Shown here: positions 34,615-47,122 of the stretch, in pieces
Layout of the letters: each line of letters starts with the position of its first letter
How positions within the stretch are numbered: position 1 is the stretch's first letter
NCBI GenBank assembly: GCA_963580455.1
Contig: OY756969.1
Location: 21,238,760-21,302,759 of the forward strand
Length of the DNA stretch: 64,000 nucleotides
Source: Euonymus europaeus
Lineage: Eukaryota; Streptophyta; Magnoliopsida; Celastrales; Celastraceae
Direction of reading: 5' to 3'
Made by a program: the position numbers and the translations under genes
Notes under the pieces: model-generated
Seen by the model: the letters and a program-made list of their open reading frames with translations, nothing else
Told to the model about the DNA's origin: nothing
Database searches by the model: none

Positions 34615-35108
34615 TACGGTATATTTCAGCTCTCCGATGTTTCGTAGCTCCATAACAATATCACAGCCCCCCCCATAAGCTCGCCCTTATAATAAATCCG
34701 TGGAAAGTTTGGCCAGCTTGAAAAGTCCTTCAGTCCTTGCCTCACTTCATCATCAGCCAAAATATCAAAGGATCCAAAAGTCACCCCTTACTTGTTTACA
34801 TTTTTAAAATACTGATTTTGGGAGATTTTTTAAACCCCTTAAAATCAGAGTAGTTGTTAATTTGACCAGAATTGAGGTGTTTCAAAAACACTCCAAATCG
34901 GAGTGTTTTTAAAATACTCCGAAACCGGTCATAACTGTTACTTTAAAAACCTTCCAAAACCGCTACTCTCATATTTGCCAAGAAGAGCCTCAGGGCATTT
35001 ACAACTTTAGAGCTGAAACCACATCTGGGCACATCTGGGGTGCCTTTCATAAAGAGCATCACCAGTGAAGAGGTAATCAAGTGCCTTAATTCGATCTTTT
35101 AGGGTTTC
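34615..35108 (-). pseudogene. Decayed third glutaredoxin domain of GRXS17
   Basis: Directly after the stop at 35109-35111, minus-strand frames still read as a third Grx domain: ETLKDRIKAL, then in another frame VMLFMKGTPDVPRCGFSSKV, and further on [19 protein letters not shown] and YYKGELMGG. The damage is a TAA in the linker, a one-base shift near 35075, a foreign stretch of about 200 bases (34787-34984) and an out-of-frame run of eight C (34677-34684). The domain cannot be translated as part of the protein. Confidence 0.85.
34884..34910. repeat. Perfect hairpin within the stretch that splits the Grx relic
   Basis: AAAAACACTCC and GGAGTGTTTTT pair over 11 bases around a five-base loop. It could form in DNA or in any read-through transcript. 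Confidence 0.7.
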
Positions 35109-37297
35109 TTACTGAATAATTTCCTTTTCGGTCAAAATCCTCTTAAACTCTCCACTCCTTTGCATCTCCAGCACAATATCTGAGCCACCAATTAGCTCAC
35201 CCCGGATATAAAGTTGTGGGAAACTAGACCAATTAGAATAATCTTTAAGCCCTTGGCGAACTTCATCGTCAGAAAGGATGTCGAAACTTACAAAATCCAC
35301 CTTCTCTTGTCGGAGGATTTCAACTACCTTCCCACTGAAACCACACCTAGGTTCATCTGGTTTTCCCTTCATAAATAGCATAACTGGCCTTGAATCAATA
35401 AGACCTGTGAGCCGAGAGATAAGGGCCTCACTCAAGCCACTAGTTTCTGAGATGCCAACATTACTTCTTCCTGTCTCAATCATTTTTGCGTTATCAGCAT
35501 CAATTCCATGATCTCTGAAAACTTCCTTCAATTCACCACTGTCATGCATAGCAATTGCTATGTCACAACCACCAAGGAGTTCACCTTTGCAATAAAGCTG
35601 AGGAAATGTTGGCCAGTTAGAGAATATCTTCAACCCCTCACGAACCTTAGTATCAGATAGGATATCGAAGGTCCCAAACTCGACATTTTCCGCTTTCAAA
35701 ATATCAACAACTTTTCTGCTAAAACCACACTTCGGCTCCTCAGGACTTCCTTTCATGAATAGCATGATAGGATGTGAGTTAACCAGCTGCTGCAGTGGCT
35801 TTTTCAAGCCCTCGCTTTGGCCAGGTTGCACCTGGCTTTTCAATTGAGAGGCACCATTTTCTTTTGCAAGATCTGTAACTGTTTCTAGGATAGCTGGTCC
35901 AGCAGCCATACCAAAGCTGGCAGGAGCTGCAGGTTCTCCAGGATTAATTGACCCAGCAACTTGGGCAACTTTATTGGCCAAGCTGGATGGATCTGCACCC
36001 TCTAATTTATCAACTGTCTTACCATCCTGACAAGAGAAAAGGAAAGACTTTTTAACATGGGAATGCAAAGAAACATCATGTTTTAGTAAGAAATGGAGTA
36101 AATTGCACAGTAGCCTCTATCGTCGACAGGACAAAAAGAAACCTATTGTTACACACTACACAGCATCAGTAACAGCAACTGCATCTGACCTTACCTCAGA
36201 CAATGAGAAATAACAAGCATACAAATTGAAACCTATGTTTGGATATGACATGGTCTACACATCACAAAGCTGAATATGAATCGAAGGCATTTCCCAGGTT
36301 GAATAGTTCTAGACATCATTGTTGAATCAGCAACCTAGAATCAGACTCGACAAACGCCTACAAAACTATGATTGGTCAAAGCATTTCCCAAGTGCTCTAA
36401 TTTTCCCACAAATGACACTCTTGCCGAACCACGTAAATCTCATGTTCCTAGGTTTGATTGCTCTGTGTTTTGCTGTATTATTTGTTGTGTTTGCGAGGTT
36501 CTATTACAACGCATATACCTACTTGACAGCAGATTCTGTCGTTTTATGTGAAATAACTAACATAAAGATGTTTTCATTTCTTAGAGTCTACCTTCACTAA
36601 AACATACGACAGCCCAATGAATATATAACCTTTTCTTCTGAGAATTTTAAAACAAACCAAACGAAAACCCACATCTTCACACTAAAGAAAATCAATTGCC
36701 AACTTATGTTCATCGATCATCCATAGAAGCAACAGATTATGGTACTTATAGCTGAGAGGAAATAAGAAATAAATTGGCAACTTAGGTTCATCGATTTTCC
36801 ATAGAAGCAACAAATTATGGTACTCGTAGCTGAGGAAATAACTGAAAACTCGGAAAAGATATTAACCATATGATTGCAGAAGACAATCTCAGGAATAACA
36901 AAATGATGGAATTCCAATAAAAACATACCTTCAAGAATACAAAATAGGGCACAGCAGATACTGAATAAGATTCGGATATCTCAGGCTGCTCCTCAGCCTC
37001 AACCTACAAACATTCACCACCAAATAAACAAAAGCGACAAATCAAAACAACAAAAGAACAAAAGCCAACCAAACACGGAGAGATATATGTTTGTGTATAT
37101 GTTGTGATCAAAGAGGACTGGCTGACCCTAAGGAAATGAGCGAGAGGGAAATCGGTGGAGAGATGGGCAAAGACTTGGTCCATGTGCTTGGAGGCGTCAC
37201 ACCATGACGCCCAGAAGTGTAAGATAACAGGTGTACCCCTCTGGCGCATGTGATCAAGCTCCGCCTTCGTTTGCACGTCCTTCACCGAACCTCCCAT
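35109..37297 (-). CDS. GRXS17: Monothiol glutaredoxin S17 (thioredoxin-like plus two Grx domains)
   Basis: Three exons, 37297-37127, 37003-36929 and 36026-35109, all in phase, give 387 residues. An N-terminal thioredoxin-like domain has the WCDAS site at residues 32-36. Two CGFS monothiol Grx domains follow, with CGFS at 182-185 and 310-313, FDILSD and NWPTFPQLY motifs, and GGCDI/GGSDI glutathione-binding turns. Family members bind [2Fe-2S] with glutathione, act in cytosol and nucleus in Fe-S protein maturation and have holdase activity. Arabidopsis GRXS17 is 488 residues with three Grx domains. Here the frame stops at EKEIIQ, and the third domain lies downstream as a relic. The two-Grx layout resembles animal and yeast PICOT/Grx3-type proteins, so the product may still work. 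Start: MGGSVKD, first ATG. Confidence 0.93.
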
Positions 37298-37497
37298 TGT
37301 ATCCCTACTGCCGCTCGCTCTGCTTTCTTCCTTGTACACACTCGAAACACGGAGACAGTCCGACAAACATAGAAAGTGCTCCTTTTTATTCCTTTGCTTC
37401 TTTTTTTCCTTTTGCCTGCGAGGCTGCGATGCCTTTAGCTGAGGAATCATATAGACTCCGTGACCCCATGATCACCGTCCATCTTGTGATTTTTCTT

Positions 37498-37534
37498 TAT
37501 GGGCCTGGGCCTGGGCCTGGATCTGGATCTGGAG
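37498..37534 (+). repeat. Hexanucleotide repeat GGGCCT/GGATCT
   Basis: Six-base units GGGCCT repeated three times, then GGATCT twice, in the GRXS17 upstream region. Confidence 0.8.
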
Positions 37535-37718
37535 CTTGGTTCGAGTTATACGTAATTACGTATGTGTTTATTTTAGCGAGATTTGACTGAAAGTATAAAA
37601 TATAACGGTATAAAAATAGTTTCATTCTCTGTTATTAGATTACATGTTTTAATTTCAACCATTAAAAAAATATATAAATATCTATCTAGTCTCAATTAGT
37701 AATTTGACATCGTTTATC

Positions 37719-38140
37719 TCACTACAAAAAAGTTGTGAATTATTTTTTGCCAATAATCTTCATTGGTAATATTGATTATCGATCGGAAATTTTTATTGTT
37801 AAAACATCATATGAAATCTAAACACCGATGGGAAAAATTTCGTTGGTAATTACTAATGGATTTTTTCCGTCTATAATCCAGCGACAAAAAATTAAAAAAT
37901 AAATTTTCATTGATAATCTGTTGATCAAAAAATAAATTCTGCCTGTAATCCGTCGATAAAAAAATTAAATTTCATCAGTAGTTCGTCAAAAAAAAAATCG
38001 TCAATAATCTATCAGTAAAAAATGGGAAAAAAATATTGTTATCGCTATGTTTTTCCATAATAATAAACTAAATCCCCAGTCATTTTTGTCATATCTTTCT
38101 CATAATAAAATTTTGAAAAAAAAAATTAAAAATCATTTAT
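37719..38140 (+). mobile_element. CACTA (En/Spm) terminal relic
   Basis: It begins CACTACAAAAAAGTTGTG, the CACTA-type terminus. Subterminal repeats follow (variants of CGATGGGAAAAATTTC, TTGGTAAT, AATCCGTCGATAAAAAA). It ends near ATCATTTATGAATGT. The right terminus of an intact element is missing. It is homologous to 60732-61150. It lies about 420 bases upstream of GRXS17. Confidence 0.65.
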
Positions 38141-39146
38141 GAATGTCGACTAAGTCAATGTCCACGTGTCGTCCATTAAAATGAAAGATACGGCGTCCAA
38201 TATTTTGACCGAATTAGAATCTACTAAAATCCGAAATTTAGAGGTCAGTCTATAAAATAGAATTTATAGGTTTTAAAGTCCACTGAAATATCATATTTAT
38301 ATTTGAGTCCATTCCATTTTACTCCAAATTTTTTTATTTTTTTCATAAATTACTTTTTAAAATGTTTTATCTTTCAAAATACATAGCAAATTCCAAAAAA
38401 AAAATTACATATTCGAACATAACGCATAAAACTCCTTTTAACCAGACTCGTAATTATATACACCTAGGCTAAACACCCAAAATTTGAATTAAGCCCATTT
38501 GAATTTTGGGCCATCAGCTACCGTATATGGCACAAGAATTCATAATAGCCAGAGCCTGATCCGATTTACGTAAATACTTCCAACTTCAGAAGCGAAATAT
38601 TTTGATTTTTGAATTTGTAATGTCAATCAAAACACATTCATAATTTTTTTAAAGTCTAAAAACGACATTACAATAAAATTCACAATAAAATATATGTTTT
38701 ACTGATATGAGTTTAAATCGTTCGATTCATTCTAGACAAACAGAGAAGAAATTTTAGTAGACAAACAGAAACAACTAAACAGTTCAGCACCTAAGATGAC
38801 GTTTATGTAAATACAGATAAAGTCTGAATCACCAAGCAACTCACAAAATTTTGATCACATTCGGGACAAGAGGTTATAAACAAGTTACTAAAATTTCCAA
38901 GAGAACGATAGAACGGCAAGCAGTTCTGCAACAGATAATAAAGTCGATTACACCATAGCTTTCTGGTACAGTTTTTTCATAGAAAAGTTTCAATGAGCCA
39001 TTTGGTTTATAGAAACACCAAATCCATTTCGTTTAACCGATGCCTCTAGTCGAATTAATGAAAAATAATGAAACCAAAGCTAAACAAGCATTAAATCTTG
39101 TTTACTACTTGCAGTGTCTTCCAAAGGCTTGATTCCATTTTTCATA
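38141..39146. other. Intergenic between CACTA relic and the Smr gene
   Basis: No coding sequence is seen. The last few hundred bases before 39147 include the 3' UTR of the Smr-domain gene. Confidence 0.4.
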
Positions 39147-42100
39147 CTACTTTTTGGCAAAGCTCAAACCTTTAGGGTCAATGTTATCGATACGAATTTG
39201 AATAGTTCCTGCGTCAACTTCAGTCCATTCTATGGATTCCAGTTCTATTAGCTTCTGTATAGCCTAACAACAAAAGGAAATCTTTTTTAACACGAAATAA
39301 AACTATACCCAAAAAGGAAACAAGCGGCTCATGGGAGCAAAAAAAAAAGGATAAACCAAACAAATAACAAGTACAAGATTAAGTTGGAATGTTAAGCTTA
39401 TATTGAAGCTTGAGTTAGATTCCCATACGCTCCCGCAGTGGGTGAGGCCAGCCATAGACAAGATATACACATACTTTATCCCCACACAATGTGGTGGTTT
39501 TTAGGAAGAGAATGCTACAGTCCCAAATATTGTCTCCCGTCTTAACTCACAATCCATGTGACACATACCAATTGATTCTTAACACAGATGTAGGACCCCC
39601 TAAATATCCAGCATGTCAGCTGGATGTGGTTTAAGAAATTGGGGGACAAAACATTTTCCTTTTCAATTTCAATGTGGGGTTTGAGCAGACCTCAAAATGT
39701 ATTCTACACCTAAACATGTGGAATACATCGATATGTTTGGCAAATAATATGACGAATTTTATATAAGATCACAGTTTTAATGGATAAAAAATGTTTCTAT
39801 TACCGTTCGGATGCGAGACCCCTTCGAGCTACCTTGCTCTTTCGTCTCTGTGACAACCTTGAGGTACTTGATTGCTGATGCAAAAATGTCTCAAAACATT
39901 TCACACAGAAAGACACCATTCAATAACAAATTATTACAAAAAAAAAATAACTCACACGAGATGCCTGCAACTGAAGAGAGATGAACCTTCAAAAGGCGCC
40001 TGGCTTCCTTCACACCATACTCATGCAAGTCGAGCAACATCTCATCTTGCGTATCAGCATTACTCCCACTTGATGGACTAATAAAAAAATAGCATGTAAG
40101 CGAAGAGAAATACATATCCAAAAACTTTTGAAGTATAAGAAACTAACTTTATTTCGAAAATCTTTTGACTGGATTCTTCATCTGCTTGCTTAGCCTTTTC
40201 ATTGAAAAAATACCCCTGTTACAATCACAGTGTTAGGCTAAATCAACAGTCATCTAGCAACAACAATTTAAAACCTAAAAGATATCCCATTACAATTGAC
40301 ACTTTCAAGTCCATATTTGTGAGACACAGAGCAAACCACTTATTTTAACAAATATGTTTAACCCGTGTGTGAAAATCTAGCAAGAAAGTCATTACATTGA
40401 TGCAATTGCAGAGTAACTATATAAAATAAATTGGTTATTCACTTGGTCCAACACCCTGGACCATCATCAGGTTCTAAAACAGCACAAGGAGTGAGTATAA
40501 TTGTTCTGTTTCTTCAAAATGCTTCCTGAAATGCTTAATTATCATAGAAGGAATTACTAATGCAGGCAGCAGTTTTAAGTTTTTTTAGCTTCCATGTTAT
40601 TGCACGTTTCATCTAATACTACCCTAGTATACCTTAAAGAAGGAAATGGAAACCTTTACCTTTTCTAAAAGTTTATTTGCATGGGCATGATCCCCACGAG
40701 CAAAAGCATCAACAGCCTGAAAGTAATTGATATTATCACTTTTTACTGTTGCATTTCAAAAGGCATTCCAAAAACAAGATTCAGTTTTTGATTATTTTTT
40801 TAAGATTGAAACAAAACCTACAGCTCTGTAGTATTCTTTCATCGTGACCCGATATTCTCTCACAGCTCTACGTAGAGCATGGTAGCCACCCTCGGCATCT
40901 TCATCTGTCATTCATAATAGAGTTCATGAGATGGCAGAGAAATAGAAATGGAAAGACAAAAGAAAGTTGAAGTTGTTAGGCAGCTGAAACATCCTGTATC
41001 AAAATAAAATTGAGCTAGCCACTTCACATCTTTTACCACAAAACAAATTTATCGGTCCATATCACAGGACATCTACTATTGTATTCCCAGCAAATCAGTC
41101 TAAAGAGATCACTATCACTTTCTGGCCTTCACAAATGAATGCTATCACCTAAACCCAGAGAGAGGCACTGTAAAAAGTGCATGTAGTATCTAGCATGTGA
41201 CTTGGACCATCAAAATTTGACTGAACTCTAGTCCTAAGTTTCAGAAATATTATTATATCGAGATTCTTCCTTCTCTAGCTACTATTCAGCACATGCCAAT
41301 TGCCAACACTATTTTTCAGCTGACCAGTTAAAATTCCAATATCAGTTTGCACAAATATGGATACTACCTACTATAAGCGGTAGCTACTGAAACAATATGC
41401 TTTCGGAGAAACAAAATGTAGTTAGACTAAAAACAAGTCTACTAGTTATAATATCAATTTTTAATTTAAGGCTCCAATGCCTCGAGTAAAAGAAACAGGC
41501 AGCACCAACCATAATTGCTGAAAAAATGTTTCTAGAGCTTATATGTCCTCTACCACCACAAACAATACTCAGTTCAAAAAGTTCACAGGTCATGAAAAAG
41601 AGAACACACCATCAATGATATTCTTCTGTGCATACAACCAACCCATATCAGTCACATCTATCTCACGTTCTGCAATGAATTCTGTAGAAGGTTCAATCAT
41701 TGTTGTGCCAAAGGCCTTAGACTTCTGCACAGCTCTTTCTGCTCTTTTAGGAGACTCCTGAGATACCCCACTAGTATTGAATAAAGCTGCCCAAACCTCC
41801 TTCTGAAGATCATCTCTCTGCTTCTGTTGTCTATCAAACGCTCCTTCATTTGAATTTGAAATTTCATGTCCATTCCTACATAAACACATGCAAAAGAATC
41901 ATGAGCTTTAGGATACTATGAGGACAGGATCCCCTGATTCTATCCAGGAAAAAAGTCTACTTAGAACCTGAAATCATTTTTAGGAATACAAAAAATATAG
42001 AAAACAAATAGCCATTAGGAAAGGAACTAAGGAAACGCACCCTGCAGGGGATTTCATTTTCTCCAAATTATGCTGACAAGGTCCTTCAGACTTTGGACAT

Positions 42101-45100
42101 GTATCTGTAAACTGTAAAATCATACAGAAGGATAAAGATAAGTTAGTCAACAACTGTAATAATACCATAACTTTGCAAGTGTAAACAACTAAGAAACCAT
42201 ATGCATATGTAGCTCATTGATACTCTAAGCCCATATTTGTCCAAAATAACAACTTCTATTGATACAATTTTGCATGAGCTGATTCATATTCCTAGAGAAT
42301 TCAATCACATTAAATCGACTAAAAAAGGCATTCCCTTTCACAAGTAAATTAGTTAGATTTGGCAATAAATGCAAACACATAATAACACACTTCCCACATA
42401 GGCTATCTTATAGTTATATCGAATTACAATGATGGTATGTATCAAATCGACATAATGTTCTGCAGGCAAATTATGGACACTGCATACTAAACTTCAATTC
42501 ATACCATCTCACCAGCATTAGTTTTCAAACCACCCCAAATGTACCTTATTAGGTGTAGCTCTAAATCTTATGATTGGGAGCATAGCCACAACAAATAAAC
42601 CAGAAAAGCCAATCCTCATAAGAGATCAGAATACTGACCAAAACTGCATCCAAGAGTTTACCATACATTGCATTGGGTTTTTAATATTTAGCAGTCATAC
42701 AAACCTTTTCAATTGATCCAGCAGTAAGTTTGTTTCTTCCATCCAAAGCTGCTGTTGACTGATCAAGTAGCTTCTCCATGCTCTGGATGGTCAGAGAATT
42801 AGTATAATTTAATTGTGTTTTACATGTTAAACATGTTTCTAAATGGCATTTGCAGCATGACAAGAAGTGCAGTCAGTGTAATTAAGATTTGGATGAATAA
42901 ATCATGAATGTGAGTAAAGCAGATCAGTTAAACGGTAAAAGTGGAAAACTTATCTCCAAGGAGGATATCATGCGTACCTTTGGCATGTCATAGCCGCAAT
43001 CATCTGCATTAGAATGCAAGGCTGGTTAGTGTGATCAAACAGATGCACATAAGATTGTTCACTAAAAAAAAAAAATAATGCAATTGAATCATAAACAATG
43101 TACTGTCAATGAAGGGACAAAAAAACGTGGCGTCGATGACATATGTCAAGCTTTTGTCAGCTCTGCATCAACAATCATGAATCAATTTTGGCTTACTCTT
43201 TCTCATCATCCGAGCCTTTATTTCATAAGTTTGAAGTCGGATACATTTATGAGAAAATCAACAAGAATCCACTACCTGTATTCGTCACTCTGTCGCATGG
43301 CGAAAAAGATGTCTTTAAAAGGCATCAAGGGGCTGCCACTCAAGTGAAATCAGTCAAGGTATATTTATAAATATCTTCCCTTTGTTAGACTGTGTTCACA
43401 GCCTCAGACGTTATTTTTGTTTTCGTCCTCTAATCTTCTCACAGAACAAGAAGTCAGTACTCTGCAGAAATTTTCCTTTTCTAAAAATTCTTTCCTTATA
43501 ATATTTAAGGCATCTACAAGAGTTTCTAGGTTTGTATGAGGAGCCTTTTTTTAAGGAATAACTTTAAGAGGTTGAGTTCTCTTTAACCACCTGAATGCGG
43601 AAGGAGAACTGAGAAGCAATAATGATCCTACATCTTATGGGAGAGAAACTCACTAGTTTATTGAAGATGTTAACCCTTATCAGCCCTCAGACAGACTGAG
43701 CAATATTTGGAATCCCTCCCCAATTTGTAACTATTTATGAGGTCATCTTATTATAACATGATGCTCAAACAGATTGTTTGTGTTAATCTTTCCCAAACCT
43801 AGGCTAGAGGAAACTATTACAATAAGAATTCAAACCTTGCCACAAGTTCAACTGCTCCTAGCTTGTTTCTATGTCTTTTTTTCCAAATGATAATTTATTA
43901 CATAAAGGGAATAATCCAAGGAGCTAAATACACCTACAATTCAAAGATATATAGAGGGTTTAAAGACGATTATGGTTTGGGTGTGAAACAGAGAAGAGAA
44001 CAACCCACCTGGAAGGGCATACCTCAGTATTCAGAATCAGAAAAAATGTTTTTAACCTTGAGCTCACTATACCAGCTAGATACAGTATTCAACCAGGCAT
44101 TCCAAAACAATTCCAAGTCTGTCTTTTTTCCTCTACTACTTTCGAAAATACAAAAACCATGTTGACCTACGTCAATTGCTTATTTGCATTTTCTATCTAT
44201 GCTACATAACTCAAAGCTTTTAATTCTAAATATGAGGCTTCTTACGCAAGAGAGGTGGCCTACTTACAATGTAAAATAACATATCTAGGGAACTCTTACT
44301 TCTCTTTTCACAGGTAGCCTTTAATCCAAGTGAGACTCCGTGTCTTTCACAAGTTAGGATTCTCTCAAATTGCTTGCCAAGTAAAGAACACAACTGTTAT
44401 AGGAATCTCTGTCTTCCATAAGGCTTTCCAAGGGAAATTTAGTTACATTGGGTACAAAATAGTGTCGTGTAACCAAAATGAACACCAAAACAACAAAATT
44501 CTATCTCTCCATTCTATACAAAATTGTAGAATGACATTTGGGGTAATTTTGTAAATTGTGCTGAGGAAAGAAACGAAAGTCTCCAATTCCCCATCCATTT
44601 CACCTCTAATGAACTAGAAAATTCCCCAATTCATTGTTTCCAATTATCCCAACTCTCCCTTCCCCACAGCACGAGCCCAATAAAATTAGAATAAAAATAA
44701 TGAGCTTCATTTTAATCCACAAAACAGAATATGAGTGATTGCAATAACTTGATGGCCAAATAGGTAAGGACTGGCTTACCAAGTACTTGTCGAATCTCAT
44801 TCCTGTCCAGCTGGAATGCAACTCCTAGCATCTTGAATAGAAAATTTTCCATATCTTTGTGGGTATGATCATCCTTTGCTGAACTTAGTTTTTCTTTTTC
44901 CACCGACATCTCGGGCATTTGGAACTCCTTTGAGTTTAACTTTGTTGGTTTGGTCGTCATGCAAGAAACATTGGGTGGAGGTGCCGTTTTGAGATAATCT
45001 TTTCCAATAATGCTCGAAACGGTACCTCCAGAGACTGGGCAACATTTCAGCTTTGACGCTTTGGTTTTCTGAGTTGTTGGGCACGGATTCTGACAATCAT

Positions 45101-45338
45101 TACCATCGGATGATTCTGAAGTCTTGCTCTCTGCATAAAATGCCTGTGAAGTGGAGGTAGATGTGCATCCTTGCATTTCATACAAAATTTCACCAGCCAT
45201 ATCTGCATTCCGATCTGCCTTACAATACGCAGTTGCTATTTCTTCAAGAGAAAATATCGAACCAAATGCATCGAGCAAAATGCTCAGCACCTTTTCCTCA
45301 TCATTGTATTTTGATGCGTTAACCCCTAGTGCTTCCAT
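39147..45338 (-). CDS. Smr domain protein with N-terminal CUE-like region and DUF1771 (At5g58720-like)
   Basis: Eleven coding exons: 45338-44780, 43003-42978, 42782-42705, 42111-42041, 41875-41610, 40904-40822, 40716-40660, 40215-40148, 40077-39956, 39874-39804 and 39263-39147. Phases join throughout, giving 505 residues. Residues about 10-60 ([20 protein letters not shown]) look like a ubiquitin-binding CUE/UBA-like helix bundle. About 335-400 is DUF1771 ([20 protein letters not shown]), which often precedes Smr. The Smr domain spans about 416-505, with [16 protein letters not shown]; its usual HGxG loop is replaced by [17 protein letters not shown]. Smr domains are nucleases or nucleic-acid binders; this family's role is not settled. 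The start is the first ATG in its exon, because the upstream leader exon has an in-frame stop. Intron 1 of the CDS is 1.8 kb. Confidence 0.88.
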
Positions 45339-46440
45339 TTCAAACTTCACAGCAGAAAGGGAAAAAGCAATTAGAAAGACGATGTTTGATACAGACATAG
45401 AAGGATAGGTGTGTTAAGCAGTTTTCTTTAATGCATATCTTACCGCTGAAATCCTCTACGGTTCTGGGGAAGCCTCTGAGCTAATGGGATAAATCTCCTC
45501 CAAAGTTTCTTTTGAGCAAATATTACTTTCCAGATCAATGATTTACCGCCCTGCAAGTAAAACCCATTCATTATTGAATATAACACTCACATTAAACATA
45601 ATTGTGGGTGATAGAACCAAAAATAAAAGGAAGATCAAAATTATGCAGGAACAAAAGTGATGGAGAGAAGCTAAACCCTAGAGGGAGAAAAAGTCACTCT
45701 CGACAAACAACTATTCAATCACATTGATAAAAGTTCATAGTACATGATATATTTGAGGGCATGAAACATACGATTTCTGCTCCTCAGTGTGATCTTAATT
45801 TCCACCTAGCAATTTCACTCATTTAAAAGGAAAAAAGGATAATCAAGGGACCTCAGTACCCGTCCACATACAAATAAACAGAAACTTACGAACAAAAGGA
45901 ACTCTAAATTAGCATGTGAAACAAAAGAATTCAAGAAATATGGTTAAAACAGCGGCAACGAAGAATTTGAAAGCAAAGTAACTATTTTTATCAGAACAGT
46001 GAGAAAACATACAATAGCATACTCCACTATTTCTAACAAACAATTCCAATTTATATCAGCCCATTAAATATTTAAAACTAAAGCTATACAAAAGAAAAAT
46101 CAAAAGAACAGTCAAACTCAGAATCAAAACAAAACAAAACATAATTCAGACTCGTTAAATCGAAAAGAATCGCATCAATAATCCAAAACCCGAATCCTCC
46201 CAATCAACAAAATCAAAATGCAAGTCCGCCTTCAAACACTGTACATTTCCTTTCAGATTCGGAAGATCTATTCAAAAGCACATCAAGTCCCCAATCGGAT
46301 TCCAAATTCTCGCTCCTTCAACAAGTTCCCAAACAAATCTCTATCTAGTAAAATCAATCGGAAGGAAGCTCAGGCACTTACCAGAAGGAATCCGCCCACG
46401 AGCTCTCTACCTTGCGACTCCCCCGATTCTAATCGCTAGG
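45339..46440 (-). other. 5' UTR exons of the Smr gene
   Basis: A leader exon, 45550-45444, has acceptor TTGCAG/GGCGG and donor CAGCG/GTAAGA. A first exon runs from about 46420 to 46382 with donor TTCTG/GTAAGT. Both are inferred from splice sites and the TATA box. The rest is intron. Confidence 0.55.
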
Positions 46441-46448
46441 CGGGCATA

Positions 46449-46456
46449 TATTTATA
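46449..46456 (-). promoter_or_regulatory. TATA box of the Smr gene
   Basis: TATAAATA on the minus strand, about 65 bases upstream of the first-exon donor. A TGGGCC (site II type) motif lies near 46508 further upstream, as in many housekeeping plant promoters. Confidence 0.5.
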
Positions 46457-46780
46457 TTGATACGCTTGCAGAAAGCGAGGGAGAGGAATGGAAGTACGGT
46501 GTGAAGTTGGGCCCAATAAATAAAATATAAGTAAAAAGCACAAGGAAAGCTTTTTTTGGGTTTTTGGCGCCCAACTCCACAATTGCTGTTTCAGATTTGA
46601 TTTTGTTCTTCCCTGGCAAGTCATTTTAGACCCTATCGCTAAGCAACTTCCCGAGGAAGTCTCCTTGCCGAGTAGGTTGAAGGTTTTCTTATTTCTTGTA
46701 ATTACATGCAACGCTAGGGACTAAAATACAAGAACCTTCTTTGTTAGGTTTGTTTGTTTTTTTTTATAATACAAGGAGTC

Positions 46781-47122
46781 GGAGGTTCGTACTCAATACC
46801 TATATAAAATGTCACATGCATGTGTGTCATATGAGTTGTTCGTGATTTTATTCTTATATTTGTTCAGGCGTTAATATAAATAACGTATTTATTATTTTCT
46901 AAATGGGTGTGACAGGGTTTTTAATTACTAAAATAGCACTTATAGAGGAACCGGATGGGAGGTTCGAACTCAATATACTAATATAAAATATCACAGACAT
47001 GCGCGTCATATGAGTTATTAGTGGTTCTATCCTTACATTTGTTTAGGCGTTAATATAAATAACGTATTTATTATTTTCTTTATGGGTGTGATATGATTTT
47101 TAATTACTAAAATAGCACTTCA
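46781..47122 (+). repeat. Tandem pair, period 177 bases
   Basis: GGAGGTTCG at 46781 and 46958 start two units. These share the phrases CATATGAGTTRTT, GGCGTTAATATAAATAACG and AATTACTAAAATAGCACTT. They are about 85-90 percent alike by eye. Non-coding. Confidence 0.8.

Noticed and set aside
36319..36600. 93-codon plus-strand frame in the GRXS17 intron
   Set aside because: Antisense to an intron with well-supported splice sites, and no recognisable protein.
43078..44554. Frames of 74-100 codons in the large Smr gene intron
   Set aside because: No domain, poor composition, and the flanking exons splice across in phase.
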